A DNA stretch of 64,000 nt, taken from the NCBI RefSeq assembly GCF_013372285.1, contig NZ_CP054301.1, forward strand, positions 2,411,001-2,475,000, read 5' to 3'. The notes beneath the pieces were generated by a model. It had not been told where the DNA came from. It ran no database searches and saw only the letters and a list, made by a program, of their open reading frames with translations. Positions 9,301 to 18,403 of the stretch are shown in pieces. The position numbers were made by a program, and so were the translations under genes. The stretch's first letter is position 1; the number at the start of each line of letters is the position of its first letter. This DNA is from Marinomonas primoryensis (GTDB taxonomy: Bacteria > Pseudomonadota > Gammaproteobacteria > Pseudomonadales > Marinomonadaceae).

Positions 9301-12300
9301 TGTATTTTGAACAGTTACGATATCGCGAGATGCATTAACGTCATTAGTGTTAGGGGTTTCATTGTGATCAAAGTTAACAGTCAATGTAACTGGAGTACTG
9401 ACGCCTAAGTGATCAAGAACAAAAAATTCAACAGACATTTCCGCACTAGTAATCGCTCCGCCACTATTAATAGGGTAGTTGTAGTGAGTAAAAGTACCGA
9501 CACTAATGTCTTGATTAAGGTCAAACCGTCCTTCTAAATTGCTATCGTTATCAATAAAGCCATATCCGGACTGCTTAGACTCCGCAGGATTTCCCCAGCG
9601 AATTTGGTCTTTAGCTGAATCATTATCGACTCCACCCAAATCAGAAGTACCATCAAAAGTCGTCACCGATTCGCCATGGGTATAACTTACCCAACTTGCC
9701 GCAATTTCAGACACTTCAAATTCTTCATGCTGGACAACAATACTATCTTGATCATCTACGGCCACTGGAGCAGAGTCTTGAATATCAAGATTCACAGTAA
9801 AGGTACGACCATCTTCAAGCGTCACAGTGACACTGTCTTTATCAGAAACGGCGTCACCATGATCTCTAACAGGTGCATCGTATCGATACTCACCATCATC
9901 ACCTAACGTGATCGTCCCGCCAAAGTTCGTAACAACCTCAGTCGTACCGTCGGGGAACGCAAAGCCTTCGGGTAGATCGGTTAAAATATGTTGTTGACCC
10001 TCAGCTAAACTAAAGCTTGCCTCTGCAGAAAGATCGACGCTATGAGTAGAAGTGCCAATACTTTCGACCTTATTACCCGCTGCATCACTGGATGTAACCA
10101 CCACATCAAACTCAGAATCAGCTGCCAAATCGCTGCCCAATACACCAGCAATAATCCAGATGCCGCCAGCTTTAACCGTAGTAGAGTATTCAGTATTGTT
10201 AATGGTCATTTTAACGACATCACCTACCGAAATATCACCACCAACAGCCTTACCAGAGATTGAAATTGTTTGACCTAATTCAATACCATCAATTTTATTG
10301 TCATCAGTGATTAAATTAACAGTAACTGTCCCTACTTCTGCCACGGTATCCAATATAACGGAATCTGTACTTGCAACAGAACCCGTTGAAAGTTGTGCTG
10401 TTACGCTAAGAGTCGTCCCTTCATCCGTTTCTACTATGCCTGATACAGAAAGGCTGCCTAAAGAAATATCCTCATCAGATAAGGTAATAACACGATTAGA
10501 CTCACCATTATTTGTCGTAATAGAAAGAGTATCACCAGCTTTAGCTCCAATCGGCAGCGTAACAATCACAGTAACAGTGCCATCGCTTTCACCACCATTC
10601 AAATAACCATCGTCATTCAAATCATCCGAGATAGACACGGTCGGTGTAAACAACGCGTCGATGGTGTAAGTCGTACCGCCTATCTTCACATTCTCAACGT
10701 CAATAAGCAGAACAACATCACTGGTATCACCACGGTTAATTTGCAGATTACCATTGTTATCAAGGGTAAATATGGCCTTAGATACATCAAAATTTTGGAA
10801 GATCACAGTATCATTACCAGATCCACCATCCACAGAAAGGGCATTGTTTTGATCATCCACATTGATAGTGATGGAATCATTACCACTACCCGCTAACACA
10901 TAATCATCACCAGCTTCTGTTTGAACAGCAGCCCAATCACCATGCCAATAATGCGCAGTATTAGAGAAGTCACTTGTGTTACCGGCCGCATCGGACTGAG
11001 TTACCTTAAATAACTCATTATCGTTCACTGGTGTATCAGAAAGATTAGACACATCTAACGTCCAAGATCCATCAGCAGATACCGTCGTTGTAACGCTCGC
11101 TAACTTGGTATATTCACCTGTTTGAGTGTTATTCCCTGCTGTGGTTGAACCAGAGACAGCCCACAACGTAATGACAGCACCGGCTTCGCCAGTACCATGT
11201 AGAGTTACGGTAGAGTAATCAGAACTATCAGAATCATCAGTGATATTTGTGATGATAGGAGGTGCTACAGAAATATCCGCATCCGCCGCTGTTTTACTCA
11301 CTTCACTTGAACGGTTACCCGCCGCATCAGACAAAGTCGCTTTAACTTCAGCGCCTGGTGATACCTCAATTTCCACACCATTACTAATATCATCAGCACC
11401 CAAAGTGATCGTAGTTTCTACTCCATTAACACTGTAAGACAGTTTATCACCGACTTCGGAACCTGCTACCGAGATAGTCGCTGTGATGGTGTTATCTTCG
11501 CCCACTTCGTCGGCGTTATAAATACCATCAACACCAGCATCCTCAAAGGTAATACCTGGCGTAGCAATATTAAGATCAACCGTATGAGTTGAAGTCGCTT
11601 TACTCTCAACTGTGTTTCCAGCCGCGTCTGAAGACGTCACAACCGCGTCGAAGGCCGTATCGCCTGACAAGTCAGAACCTACAACACCCACAGACCAAGT
11701 GCCGTTTTCAGCGACTTTTGTGGTGTAAGTCGTGCCGTTGATCACCAAGGTCACGGTATCGCCTTCTGCGATATCGCCACCTGAAGCGGTACCTGTCACG
11801 GCGATCGTGCTGTCGGCTTCAATCGCGTTGATCACGTCATCAGGAGTAATCGCATCAATTGTTACTAAATTTACGTTCACAGTAACCGTTGAAGTATCAG
11901 TACCGCCTTTACCATCACTAATTGAATAATTAATTGTCGCCGTACCACTAAAACCTTCGGTAGCAGTGAATACCAATTTATTATCAACAATAGATACAGA
12001 ACCCTGTGAAGGAACTGCCACCGAAGCATCAGAGATAGACAGAGTGTCGCCATCAACATCTGTATCATTAGCTAAAGCATCAATCGTTACTGCATTACTC
12101 GAAGAAGTACTAACAAGATCTGCTGTGGCCACTGGAGCATCGTTCGTGCCCGTCACGGTGATGGTGATCGTTTGTGTATCTGTGCCACCCTTGCCATCGG
12201 CAACTTGGACGGTCACTTCTACGTCTGTAATGTCGCCTACCGCGAGTGAGTCATAAGCAGCATCCTTAGGATCAAAAGACCATGTCCCATCAGTATTTAA

Positions 12301-13608
12301 AGTAAAGCCTGAAGGCGTAGAACCGGTAACACTAAAAGATAATGAATCACTATCAACATCGCTGGCATCAACCGAGCCAGTTAATAGCTCACCACCTTCC
12401 AAAACAGATTTACTGATAACAGCATCTACCGTAGGAGCATCATTGGTACCATTAATAGTCACAATAATTTCATAGTCAGTGCCATCACTAGCAGTAACTG
12501 TAATTTTTTCCTGAACAGATTCCCCATCATTCAAATATTGGGCTTTTGTCGTATCTAGCTGATACTCCCAAGTACTATTACCAGGCGTCGATGTGTCAGA
12601 AATAACAAGAACACCAAATGCACCATTTATAGATCCAGATGGGAAAGAAGGGTTTTCTCCATTATCAATATCAGTAATTTCAAGCGGCAAAGATAGAGTG
12701 AGTGTTTCATCTTCATCAATAGTCAATGAGTTAATACTGTCATCAGAAATTACTGAAACGTCATCAACACCACCAACTTTAACAACAATTTCTTCACTTG
12801 TACCATCAGTCGCATACACAGTAAACCTTTCAACAAGCTCAGCCACTTGTGCTAGTGACTGCAATTTGTCGTTGTCTACTTTATAAGACCAAGTACCATC
12901 TGCAGAGATAGTTAAACTACCAAGAGTGTCGTCTGAAGTCTCAACACGACTAGTATCAAATGAAGGATTATCACCTGAATCAACGTCTGTAATTGTTAAC
13001 TTACCTCCTGTAGATACAATGCCAACCGACAAACTAGTCTCGTCATCCTCAAGTAAAGTACCTGTGGTGTCGCCTGCGATCGTAGCCGCATCGTTAGTGC
13101 CATTGATCGTCACTTTTACGACTTGTTCTGTACCGTCTACCGACGTAACCGTGAAGCTTTCGACTTTGCTGTCGCCAACATTCATATCATTGAACGCACT
13201 GTTCGCCACGAACGTCCACTCGCCATTTTCCGCGATGCTGAACGTGCCGTTGGTGCCTTCGATGCTTGTCGCTGTGAAGGTGTTGTCTGCGTTGTCCACG
13301 TCGCTTGACGTTAACGTGCCGCCCAAGGTCAACGCCGTATCTGTTTCATCAGATGCTATAGAAACGTCACCGCCGATCACTGCTTTGTCGTTCACCGCAT
13401 CAACCGTGACCGCAACTTCTGCTGAACTGCTTTCTTCGCCATCGCTGATCGTGTAGCTGATCGTCGCTTCACCGTTGAAGTTCTCTCTGCTGGTGTGAAC
13501 TCGCTTGCCGTCAACAATCGCTACCGTACCTTGCTCTGCTGGAACCAATCGCTGCCAGATCGTCAACGTATCGCTATCAACATCTGAATCCCATCGCAAA
13601 CTGACCAT
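6373..13608 (-). CDS. LapA-like type I secreted adhesin, main part (repeat region, PA14, RTX-like solenoid, secretion signal)
   Basis: About 2,411 residues. The visible ATG at 13608 is not a real start: the frame continues the 484-residue frame at 13577-15031 after a one-base shift. In order there are VCBS/cadherin-like repeats (about 1-560, many ending VxGTNDAP), Ig-like repeats with 'SDAAGN' endings (about 600-1250), a mixed region, a PA14 domain (about 1606-1773), another cadherin-like repeat, a 20-residue RTX-like solenoid (about 1907-2148), then two RTX nonapeptides (GGLGDDILFGG) and a C-terminal type I secretion signal. It would be exported by a LapBCE-type ABC system not encoded here and act in surface attachment and biofilm formation. 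A terminator follows. The class is secure; the ligand of the PA14 domain is unknown. Confidence 0.85.
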   Translation of the reverse strand: MVSLRWDSDVDSDTLTIWQRLVPAEQGTVAIVDGKRVHTSRENFNGEATISYTISDGEESSSAEVAVTVDAVNDKAVIGGDVSIASDETDTALTLGGTLTSSDVDNADNTFTATSIEGTNGTFSIAENGEWTFVANSAFNDMNVGDSKVESFTVTSVDGTEQVVKVTINGTNDAATIAGDTTGTLLEDDETSLSVGIVSTGGKLTITDVDSGDNPSFDTSRVETSDDTLGSLTISADGTWSYKVDNDKLQSLAQVAELVERFTVYATDGTSEEIVVKVGGVDDVSVISDDSINSLTIDEDETLTLSLPLEITDIDNGENPSFPSGSINGAFGVLVISDTSTPGNSTWEYQLDTTKAQYLNDGESVQEKITVTASDGTDYEIIVTINGTNDAPTVDAVISKSVLEGGELLTGSVDASDVDSDSLSFSVTGSTPSGFTLNTDGTWSFDPKDAAYDSLAVGDITDVEVTVQVADGKGGTDTQTITITVTGTNDAPVATADLVSTSSSNAVTIDALANDTDVDGDTLSISDASVAVPSQGSVSIVDNKLVFTATEGFSGTATINYSISDGKGGTDTSTVTVNVNLVTIDAITPDDVINAIEADSTIAVTGTASGGDIAEGDTVTLVINGTTYTTKVAENGTWSVGVVGSDLSGDTAFDAVVTSSDAAGNTVESKATSTHTVDLNIATPGITFEDAGVDGIYNADEVGEDNTITATISVAGSEVGDKLSYSVNGVETTITLGADDISNGVEIEVSPGAEVKATLSDAAGNRSSEVSKTAADADISVAPPIITNITDDSDSSDYSTVTLHGTGEAGAVITLWAVSGSTTAGNNTQTGEYTKLASVTTTVSADGSWTLDVSNLSDTPVNDNELFKVTQSDAAGNTSDFSNTAHYWHGDWAAVQTEAGDDYVLAGSGNDSITINVDDQNNALSVDGGSGNDTVIFQNFDVSKAIFTLDNNGNLQINRGDTSDVVLLIDVENVKIGGTTYTIDALFTPTVSISDDLNDDGYLNGGESDGTVTVIVTLPIGAKAGDTLSITTNNGESNRVITLSDEDISLGSLSVSGIVETDEGTTLSVTAQLSTGSVASTDSVILDTVAEVGTVTVNLITDDNKIDGIELGQTISISGKAVGGDISVGDVVKMTINNTEYSTTVKAGGIWIIAGVLGSDLAADSEFDVVVTSSDAAGNKVESIGTSTHSVDLSAEASFSLAEGQQHILTDLPEGFAFPDGTTEVVTNFGGTITLGDDGEYRYDAPVRDHGDAVSDKDSVTVTLEDGRTFTVNLDIQDSAPVAVDDQDSIVVQHEEFEVSEIAASWVSYTHGESVTTFDGTSDLGGVDNDSAKDQIRWGNPAESKQSGYGFIDNDSNLEGRFDLNQDISVGTFTHYNYPINSGGAITSAEMSVEFFVLDHLGVSTPVTLTVNFDHNETPNTNDVNASRDIVTVQNTHVTFERDGDIYTLQIVGFREVGNPDGEVVTSIYTNENAATSYELVVRVVEGDGYSLPSTEGNIFDDNGLGADSLGADSSVIVVGVAVGATVSSNDSVGHSIEGQYGNLVLNSDGSYVYEVTASVSDIPAGATESFAYLIQDQDGSTSSANLSINVGTNTAPKAQDDSTPDSLFAGLVGEYYGTNSQLNNISDFRTLVVNKEADATFEAANISYGRGSSDVAKGTHLQEFLGSDASTLSTDPGDNTDGGIYLQGYVYLEAGTYNFKVTADDGYEITINGYPVATVESNQSVHTVTHASFTISESGYQAIDMIWWDQGGDYMFQPVLSSDGGDTYFVLDASILSSTGETPLATLADQALAISVDSLLENDTDADGDALTVTSISNVQNGYAYLNSEGVIHFTPLQGFTGVATFDYTISDGKGGKDTATASITVTADGVLPTVTVSTAESAPDYDVNAWEGHDSNFESEVLANHGNSQGGNDTYYLNGDLNNSASSGDGSDEIVITGNVNRTLTLDSGDFSGDGDDNLLVKGELNSNGSIYSGAGNDSVEIRGNANADIDLSDGGDRLAIGGSVNSNSEIDLGDGNDSVYVAHDLSGKIDAGDGNDTVEIGRNINSSGDVKLGKGDDVLLVQGDISGEIKGEDGNDAVIIHGNVWSDAKIDLGKGDDVITIDGKLYSDVDGGKGDDSIYLASYTKNDYNNNVDNIKSRVINFENVMMSDGIVKGDSSGFNNGSAMFSYSVSVEIDNANSTTDTSTLTLFGIPSTATLTLDGATLTANSDGNYDIEITSDQTSIENLNVLSNNPLPDLEITTTVSYSANGSSTVDEAADDDNYLVGTQGEDTLVGGLGDDILFGGDDEITDTLTGGDGKDIFILNDTTDVLNIDTITDFNATEDALDLTDLLTGIEGSPGKDADTDLITEFLSQHVKVTDGNVKVDGEDVATFIEETSSFDSNNDGLVNSSDSIKVIYNNEEYSINIDG
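7165..7890 (-). repeat. RTX-like solenoid of about eleven 20-residue repeats inside the adhesin
   Basis: About eleven units of 19-25 residues, each opening with G-[DKA]-G-[ND]-D and continuing x-V-x-I-x-G-x-[LIV]-[NS]-S-x-x-x-I-x-L. Examples of unit openings are GDGNDSVYVAHDLSG, GDGNDTVEIGRNINSS and GKGDDVLLVQGDISG. Each unit is about two RTX nonapeptides long, but only one of the two turns is the calcium-binding GxGxD type; the other is a Gly-Asn/Ser turn. A parallel beta-roll with one calcium row is the likely structure (inference). Confidence 0.7.
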
Positions 13609-13810
13609 CGTTCACCGCATCAACCGTGACCGCAACTTCTGCTGAACTGCTTTCTTCGCCATCGCTGATCGTGTAGCTGATCGTCGCTTCACCGTTGAAG
13701 TTCTCTGCTGGTGTGAACTCAAGCTTGCCGTCAACAATCGCTACCGTACCTTGCTCTGCTGGAACCGTCGCTGCTGTGATCGTCAACGTATCGCCATCAA
13801 CATCTGTGTC
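13390..13810 (-). repeat. Near-identical tandem repeat of about 200 bp, second copy damaged, at the frame break
   Basis: The stretch starting at 13390 recurs at 13610, an offset of 220 bases, which is not a multiple of three. The first 95 or so bases are identical; after that the 13390 copy carries compensating small insertions and deletions (for example an extra CT near 13485, then a missing AA) and lacks roughly 60 bases that the normal repeat contains. The reading frame changes by one base within 13577-13611. Confidence 0.8.
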
Positions 13811-15031
13811 GTTCGCCAACACATCAATCGTGATCACGCCGCCGTCTTCTGTGCCTGTCGCCGTGTCGTCTAATGCAACTGGACCGTCATTTGTACCAAC
13901 AATATTAATAGTAAGTCTTGTAGTATCAGTTGCGCCCTGATCATCAGTAACCGTTACAGGGATTTTGAGTGTTAGCCTTTCACCAGCAGCTAAATGATTA
14001 TAAGCTTCATCGGATGCATTAAATTTATAGGATCCATTTTGATTAAAAGTGAGACCTTTAACTTCTTCTGCAATAGCAAATTTTAGTGATGCACCAGCAG
14101 GTAGATCTACATCTTTCGCAGTAACAACTCCGCTCACAGTGGAATCCTCTCGCACTATTGCAGCAGCAGCTTGAGCAATAGGCGCATCATTCGTTCCAGT
14201 CACTGTAATTATTAACTGTCCTGTACCTTGACTGCCTTGATCATCTGTAGCGGTAATATCTATTAAAATTTCTTTCTTTTCACCTACGACTAATGAGTCA
14301 TAAGAAGATGCATCGAAACTGTAGGTACCATTACTATTAAATATTAGTCCTGTAACCGTAGATGAAGTGCTAAAAGAAAGCGCTTTTCCATCAGGAAGGT
14401 CTACATCCGTAGCCCTGACAGAACCACTAATAGTAAAATCTTCTGTTACTGATACGCTTTCGCTGTCAACAACAGGTGCTTGATTAACCGCACGAACTGA
14501 GGAAGGTGCAGAATATTCACTTCCTGTCGCCTGACCACTACTGCCGTTATCTGTATCATAGCCATAGGTCGGAAGACTACTTTGTGTATCACTACCAAAG
14601 CCCGCTTGTGCACTATTATCATTTCGCTCAATAGACACATCAACACGCTGCTGATCTGCTAGGGTGTTACCCGCTGCAGGGGCATCTTGGATAAGGGTCG
14701 GGTCATCACCCGCTAGAATTGCATTTTGTAATGCATCAATTTCGGATGAAGAGTCCGCGACAAGGTCTTCGTTATCGCCTGTGTTATAAATTTCATCCGT
14801 CATCTCTACAATAGAGTCCCCACCAATTACTACATCAGTGCCGTCAACAAATGCGATAGTAACGCTACCGCTGCCTCCAGTAAGAACCGTCTCGCCAAAG
14901 AAGATCGGATCACCTAGCTTTACAACTCGCTCTTGCCCGTCAATAGATTGAACCGTCACAGAACCATCTAATTTAGTAATGAAACCGATGGCATTACCCA
15001 ACGTTGCAAAAGGAACTTGATTGTCGCTCAT
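13577..15031 (-). CDS. LapA-like adhesin, N-terminal part with retention module and LapG-type cleavage site
   Basis: 484 residues up to the frame break. Residues 1-115 match the LapA N-terminal retention module, which plugs the outer-membrane secretin and anchors the adhesin on the cell: 'GNAIGFITKLDGSVTV', then 'GDPIFFGETVLTGGSGSV'. A di-alanine motif PAAG (118-121) sits where the periplasmic protease LapG cleaves LapA (TAAG in Pseudomonas) when c-di-GMP falls. Cadherin-like VCBS repeats follow from about residue 185. The start at 15031 has a good GGAG ribosome-binding site. It ends in an out-of-frame tail after 'VTVDAVND'. Without the shift, this frame alone would produce a secretion-signal-less fragment. 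Confidence 0.85.
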   Translation of the reverse strand: MSDNQVPFATLGNAIGFITKLDGSVTVQSIDGQERVVKLGDPIFFGETVLTGGSGSVTIAFVDGTDVVIGGDSIVEMTDEIYNTGDNEDLVADSSSEIDALQNAILAGDDPTLIQDAPAAGNTLADQQRVDVSIERNDNSAQAGFGSDTQSSLPTYGYDTDNGSSGQATGSEYSAPSSVRAVNQAPVVDSESVSVTEDFTISGSVRATDVDLPDGKALSFSTSSTVTGLIFNSNGTYSFDASSYDSLVVGEKKEILIDITATDDQGSQGTGQLIITVTGTNDAPIAQAAAAIVREDSTVSGVVTAKDVDLPAGASLKFAIAEEVKGLTFNQNGSYKFNASDEAYNHLAAGERLTLKIPVTVTDDQGATDTTRLTINIVGTNDGPVALDDTATGTEDGGVITIDVLANDTDVDGDTLTITAATVPAEQGTVAIVDGKLEFTPAENFNGEATISYTISDGEESSSAEVAVTVDAVNDGQFAMGFRC

Positions 15032-15397
15032 GGTGAATCTCCTGGACTCTAGATAAGACGTAATAAATTTATAATTACTGACAAGATAGAAGAATCAAAG
15101 AGAAGTATCTATTGTACCTTGGTACAGTCGACGTGCTTATTTGCCTATTTATACCAATTTCCATTTAAAGACCCTGGTCTTGGGTGGGCTTGTGATTGCT
15201 ATAAACACATCAAATCTTTATAATTTACGCAATTTTGGGCGCAGGCATTAGCTTTATCAACCCTCATTAGATCCTGTGACCTATTTCTAAGTCTATTCGT
15301 GACTCAAGTAATAAGCCCTTATGGCAATGTCATGCATTTGCCAAAACATGGCACAATAATTCCAGCTTATTTTTCTTTTAAATTCAGAAGGTAATAA
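15032..15397. other. Divergent promoter region between the adhesin and the SulP transporter
   Basis: 366 bases with no gene. It must hold the adhesin promoter (minus) and the SulP promoter (plus). A small perfect dyad TGTACC-TT-GGTACA (15113-15126) lies 80 bases upstream of the adhesin start and could be a regulator site; nothing identifies the protein. Confidence 0.45.
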
Positions 15398-16888
15398 ATG
15401 ATCGATTCGATAAAACGAGACTGGTTCTCGAACATTAAAGGCGACTCCCTCGCTGGTACCGTGGTTGCACTTGCCTTAATTCCCGAAGCCATTGCATTTT
15501 CCATCATCGCAGGTGTAGACCCTAAAGTTGGCTTGTACGCATCCTTCTGTATCGCCGTGGTTATCTCTTTTGTTGGTGGTCGTCCTGGTATGATTTCTGC
15601 TGCAACTGGCGCCATGGCATTGCTGATGGTGACATTAGTGAAAGATCACGGTTTAGAATATTTGCTTGCCGCCACACTACTCACGGGTGTTTTTCAGATT
15701 ATTGCGGGCTACTTAAAACTCGGGGCGCTGATGCGTTTCGTGTCTCGATCTGTGGTGACCGGTTTTGTGAATGCTTTAGCGATTCTGATATTTATGGCGC
15801 AATTACCAGAACTGACGGATGTAACCTGGCATGTCTACGCCATGACCGCCGCAGGACTTGGTATTATTTACCTATTCCCGTTAATTCCAGTCATTGGTAA
15901 AGCCCTACCTTCTCCATTGGTTTGCATTGTTGTATTGACCATTTTCGCCATGATGTATGGTTTAGACATTCGTACCGTTGGTGATATGGGCGAATTACCA
16001 GACACCTTACCCATTTTTCTATGGCCAGATGTTCCGCTAAACCTAGAAACACTTTTAATTATTCTGCCTTACTCTCTTGGTTTGGCCGTTGTGGGTTTAT
16101 TAGAGTCCATGATGACCGCCACCATTATCGATGAATTCACCGATACAAACAGTGATAAAAATCGCGAATGTAAAGGCCAAGGGGTTGCCAATATCGCCTC
16201 TGGATTTCTAGGCGGTATGGCAGGTTGCGCCATGATTGGTCAATCCGTGATTAATGTAAAATCTGGTGGCCGTGGTCGCTTGTCTACCTTCATGGCCGGC
16301 TTAATATTGTTGATCATGGTGGTTTTCTTGGATGACCTGATTAGTCAAATCCCCATGGCCGCGTTAGTAGCTGTCATGATCATGGTATCAATTGGTACTT
16401 TTTCTTGGGAATCCATCATCAACCTGAAAAAACACCCACTATCAACTAATATTGTAATGTTAGCGACGGTTTCTATTGTGGTTGCAACACACAACTTAGC
16501 AATTGGCGTGTTTGTTGGCGTGCTATTAGCGGCCATGTTCTTCGCCCATAAAATCGGGCGCTTTATGGTAGTGAAGAGCGATCAAGATAAACAAACTGAC
16601 CATCGTACTTATAAAGTGATAGGCCAAGTATTTTTTGCGTCATCAGATCAGTTTAATGGCTCTTTTGATTTTAAAGAAGCGGTTAAAAAGGTTACGATCG
16701 ATTTAACCGATGCGCATTTTTGGGACATTACAGCCGTATCCGCTTTAGACAAAGTGGTAATCAAATTCCGCCGTGAAGGTGCTGAAGTTGAGCTGATTGG
16801 AATGAACGAAGCCACCGCGACGGTTGTCGATAAGTTCGGTGTTCATAACAACCCGGAAGAAGTCGAGAAAGTCATGGGCGGACACTGA
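15398..16888 (+). CDS. SulP-family anion transporter with C-terminal STAS domain
   Basis: 496 residues. The N-terminal two thirds is a multi-span membrane protein with the SulP signature near the start ([20 protein letters not shown]) followed by GLYASF; the last 90 or so residues form a STAS domain (about 400-490, [16 protein letters not shown]). SulP proteins move sulfate, bicarbonate, chloride or dicarboxylates by sodium symport or exchange; the short form here resembles BicA-type bicarbonate or general anion carriers. The STAS phosphoacceptor position carries Asp-Ile-Thr, so a typical anti-sigma-antagonist serine is not obvious. A universal stress protein gene follows 63 bases later on the same strand, a common pairing. 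Confidence 0.85.
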   Translation: MIDSIKRDWFSNIKGDSLAGTVVALALIPEAIAFSIIAGVDPKVGLYASFCIAVVISFVGGRPGMISAATGAMALLMVTLVKDHGLEYLLAATLLTGVFQIIAGYLKLGALMRFVSRSVVTGFVNALAILIFMAQLPELTDVTWHVYAMTAAGLGIIYLFPLIPVIGKALPSPLVCIVVLTIFAMMYGLDIRTVGDMGELPDTLPIFLWPDVPLNLETLLIILPYSLGLAVVGLLESMMTATIIDEFTDTNSDKNRECKGQGVANIASGFLGGMAGCAMIGQSVINVKSGGRGRLSTFMAGLILLIMVVFLDDLISQIPMAALVAVMIMVSIGTFSWESIINLKKHPLSTNIVMLATVSIVVATHNLAIGVFVGVLLAAMFFAHKIGRFMVVKSDQDKQTDHRTYKVIGQVFFASSDQFNGSFDFKEAVKKVTIDLTDAHFWDITAVSALDKVVIKFRREGAEVELIGMNEATATVVDKFGVHNNPEEVEKVMGGH

Positions 16889-16951
16889 TAATAAGTGGTC
16901 GCTCAACAATACTTTCTACACTTTTAAATAAGAAAAAGAAGGAGTGCAACA

Positions 16952-17803
16952 ATGACAAATATTATTGCCTGTATTGATGGTTCTGCTTTATCAGAATATG
17001 TCACCACCGCATCTGTGTGGGCTGCCAAACAAATGGGCTGTTCGTTAACTTTGCTGCACTCTTTAGAAAAAGACGCCGTGCGAACAGATGACGACTTGTC
17101 TGGCTCTATCGGCTTTGGCAGCCGAGAACATCTGTTAGATGAGCTTGTCGCTCTCGATGAAAAACGCGCAAAACTGGCACTAGAACACGGAAAAATTGTG
17201 CTTGAAAACGCCAGAGCATTTGCTAATAAAGCTGGCGCTAAACTAGTAGAGGAATTGCAACGACATGGCGACCTTGTTGAAAACCTTCTTGATCTTGAAG
17301 AAGAGACTAGGTTGGTTGTTATAGGTCGACTCGGCATCAGCCATACGATGGACGCTCACACAGTTGGTTCACACATTGAGCGCGTGGCGCGTACTTTGCA
17401 CAAACCGATCTTAATCAGCGTCGGTAAATTTACCACTCCGAAAAACTTTATGATTGCTTACGATGGTCGCGAAGCCGCAGACAATGCCATTGCACGCATT
17501 GCTCAAAGCCCATTATTGATAGGCTTACCATGCCATCTTGTTATGGCGGGTGATGATACACCGGAAAGGCGTGCAAAATTGGAAGAAGCGCAAACCATTC
17601 TTGAAGAAGAAGGCTTCGAAGTAATATCAAGCATTCGACCAGGTAAGATTTATCCAGTACTCACCCAATACCGTGAAGAAAATAAAATCGAACTTATGGC
17701 CATGGGGGCTTACGCTCATTCAAAAGTTCGTCAGTTCTTTGTCGGTAGCAATACCACCAAAATGATCATCGAAAGCGACATTCCTCTTTTGATTCTTCGC
17801 TAA
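16952..17803 (+). CDS. Tandem-domain universal stress protein (UspA family)
   Basis: 283 residues with two Usp domains (about 1-145 and 150-283). The second domain keeps the ATP-binding loop G-2x-G-9x-G(S/T) as MGAYAHSKVRQFFVGSNT (about 249-266). The first has a diverged version (GRLGISHTMDAHTVGSHIE). Tandem Usp proteins of this kind accompany SulP transporters and are thought to tune them or report on energy state, but the mechanism is not established. A clear AAGGAG ribosome-binding site precedes the ATG. Probably co-transcribed with the SulP gene; a terminator follows. Confidence 0.88.
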   Translation: MTNIIACIDGSALSEYVTTASVWAAKQMGCSLTLLHSLEKDAVRTDDDLSGSIGFGSREHLLDELVALDEKRAKLALEHGKIVLENARAFANKAGAKLVEELQRHGDLVENLLDLEEETRLVVIGRLGISHTMDAHTVGSHIERVARTLHKPILISVGKFTTPKNFMIAYDGREAADNAIARIAQSPLLIGLPCHLVMAGDDTPERRAKLEEAQTILEEEGFEVISSIRPGKIYPVLTQYREENKIELMAMGAYAHSKVRQFFVGSNTTKMIIESDIPLLILR

Positions 17804-17822
17804 CCATTTAGCAAGTCTTTTT

Positions 17823-17856
17823 AAAGGGCGACTTCTACGGAGTTCGCCCTTTTTTG
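17823..17856 (+). terminator. Intrinsic terminator after the universal stress protein gene
   Basis: Stem AAAGGGCGA-CT with AG-TTCGCCCTTT (one bulged T) followed by a T-run, about 20 bases past the stop codon. Confidence 0.85.
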
Positions 17857-17907
17857 TGTCCACGCCCGCCACCTTGATTTATTCGTACAATGTTACAATT
17901 AGATTAA

Positions 17908-17931
17908 ATATATGAAAATTCGAATATATGA
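17908..17931. promoter_or_regulatory. Candidate ArsR operator
   Basis: An AT-rich element made of a direct repeat ATATATGA (17908-17915 and 17924-17931) flanking the palindrome ATTCGAAT (17918-17925). Its position upstream of arsR and AT-rich symmetry suit an ArsR/SmtB site. It lies before the preferred arsR start at 18027, which is one reason for rejecting the upstream start at 17928. Confidence 0.45.
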
Positions 17932-18026
17932 TTTTACATATGTATTATCTAGAAGATACAATCATCGCCAATGAAATCCGAACAAAACACTTATTTCAAA
18001 CAAGACAGCAAAAGAGCCAAATTGAA

Positions 18027-18371
18027 ATGACACCCGATCTATTCTATAAAGCGCTCGCTGACGACACTCGCTTGCGAAGCTTATTACTGATTACCCAATA
18101 TAATGAACTTTGTGTTTGCGAGCTCATGGCGGCACTGAATGAAACACAGCCCAAAATTTCTCGTCATCTTGCCCAACTTCGAAAAAGCGGCGTTCTGAGC
18201 GATCGCAGACAAGGACAATGGGTGTTTTATCGACTTCACCCTGAACTACCAAGCTGGGCAATAAAGGTCTTAAAAACCACCTTAGACAACCAAGTCTTGT
18301 GGCTGAAAGACAACGTAGATCAACTCGAAACCATGGGCGGCCGACCAGAACGAAAAGGCGCCTGTTGCTAA
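18027..18371 (+). CDS. arsR: Arsenic-responsive repressor ArsR
   Basis: 114 residues from the preferred ATG at 18027, the usual ArsR length; the frame extends to an ATG at 17928 but that would overlap the likely operator and add 33 residues not seen in the family. The winged HTH is clear (about 15-80). The metalloid-binding motif ELCVCEL (Cys-x-Cys at the start of the recognition region) is the classic ArsR arsenite site, and the protein ends in Gly-Ala-Cys-Cys, which may add ligands. Arsenite binding would release the operator. It is followed by the GAPDH/arsJ pair, which it presumably controls; gap 32 bases. Confidence 0.88.
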   Translation: MTPDLFYKALADDTRLRSLLLITQYNELCVCELMAALNETQPKISRHLAQLRKSGVLSDRRQGQWVFYRLHPELPSWAIKVLKTTLDNQVLWLKDNVDQLETMGGRPERKGACC

Positions 18372-18403
18372 TTTTATTTTATTAACTTCACGAGGACAAT
18401 GAC

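Noticed and set aside
6422..13456. Long plus-strand open frames opposite the adhesin (for example 12926-13456)
   Set aside because: They are shadows of the repetitive adhesin coding sequence; their Ser/Thr/Val-rich translations mirror the repeats.
17928..18026. Upstream extension of arsR
   Set aside because: It would cover the operator-like element and add residues not seen in ArsR proteins.
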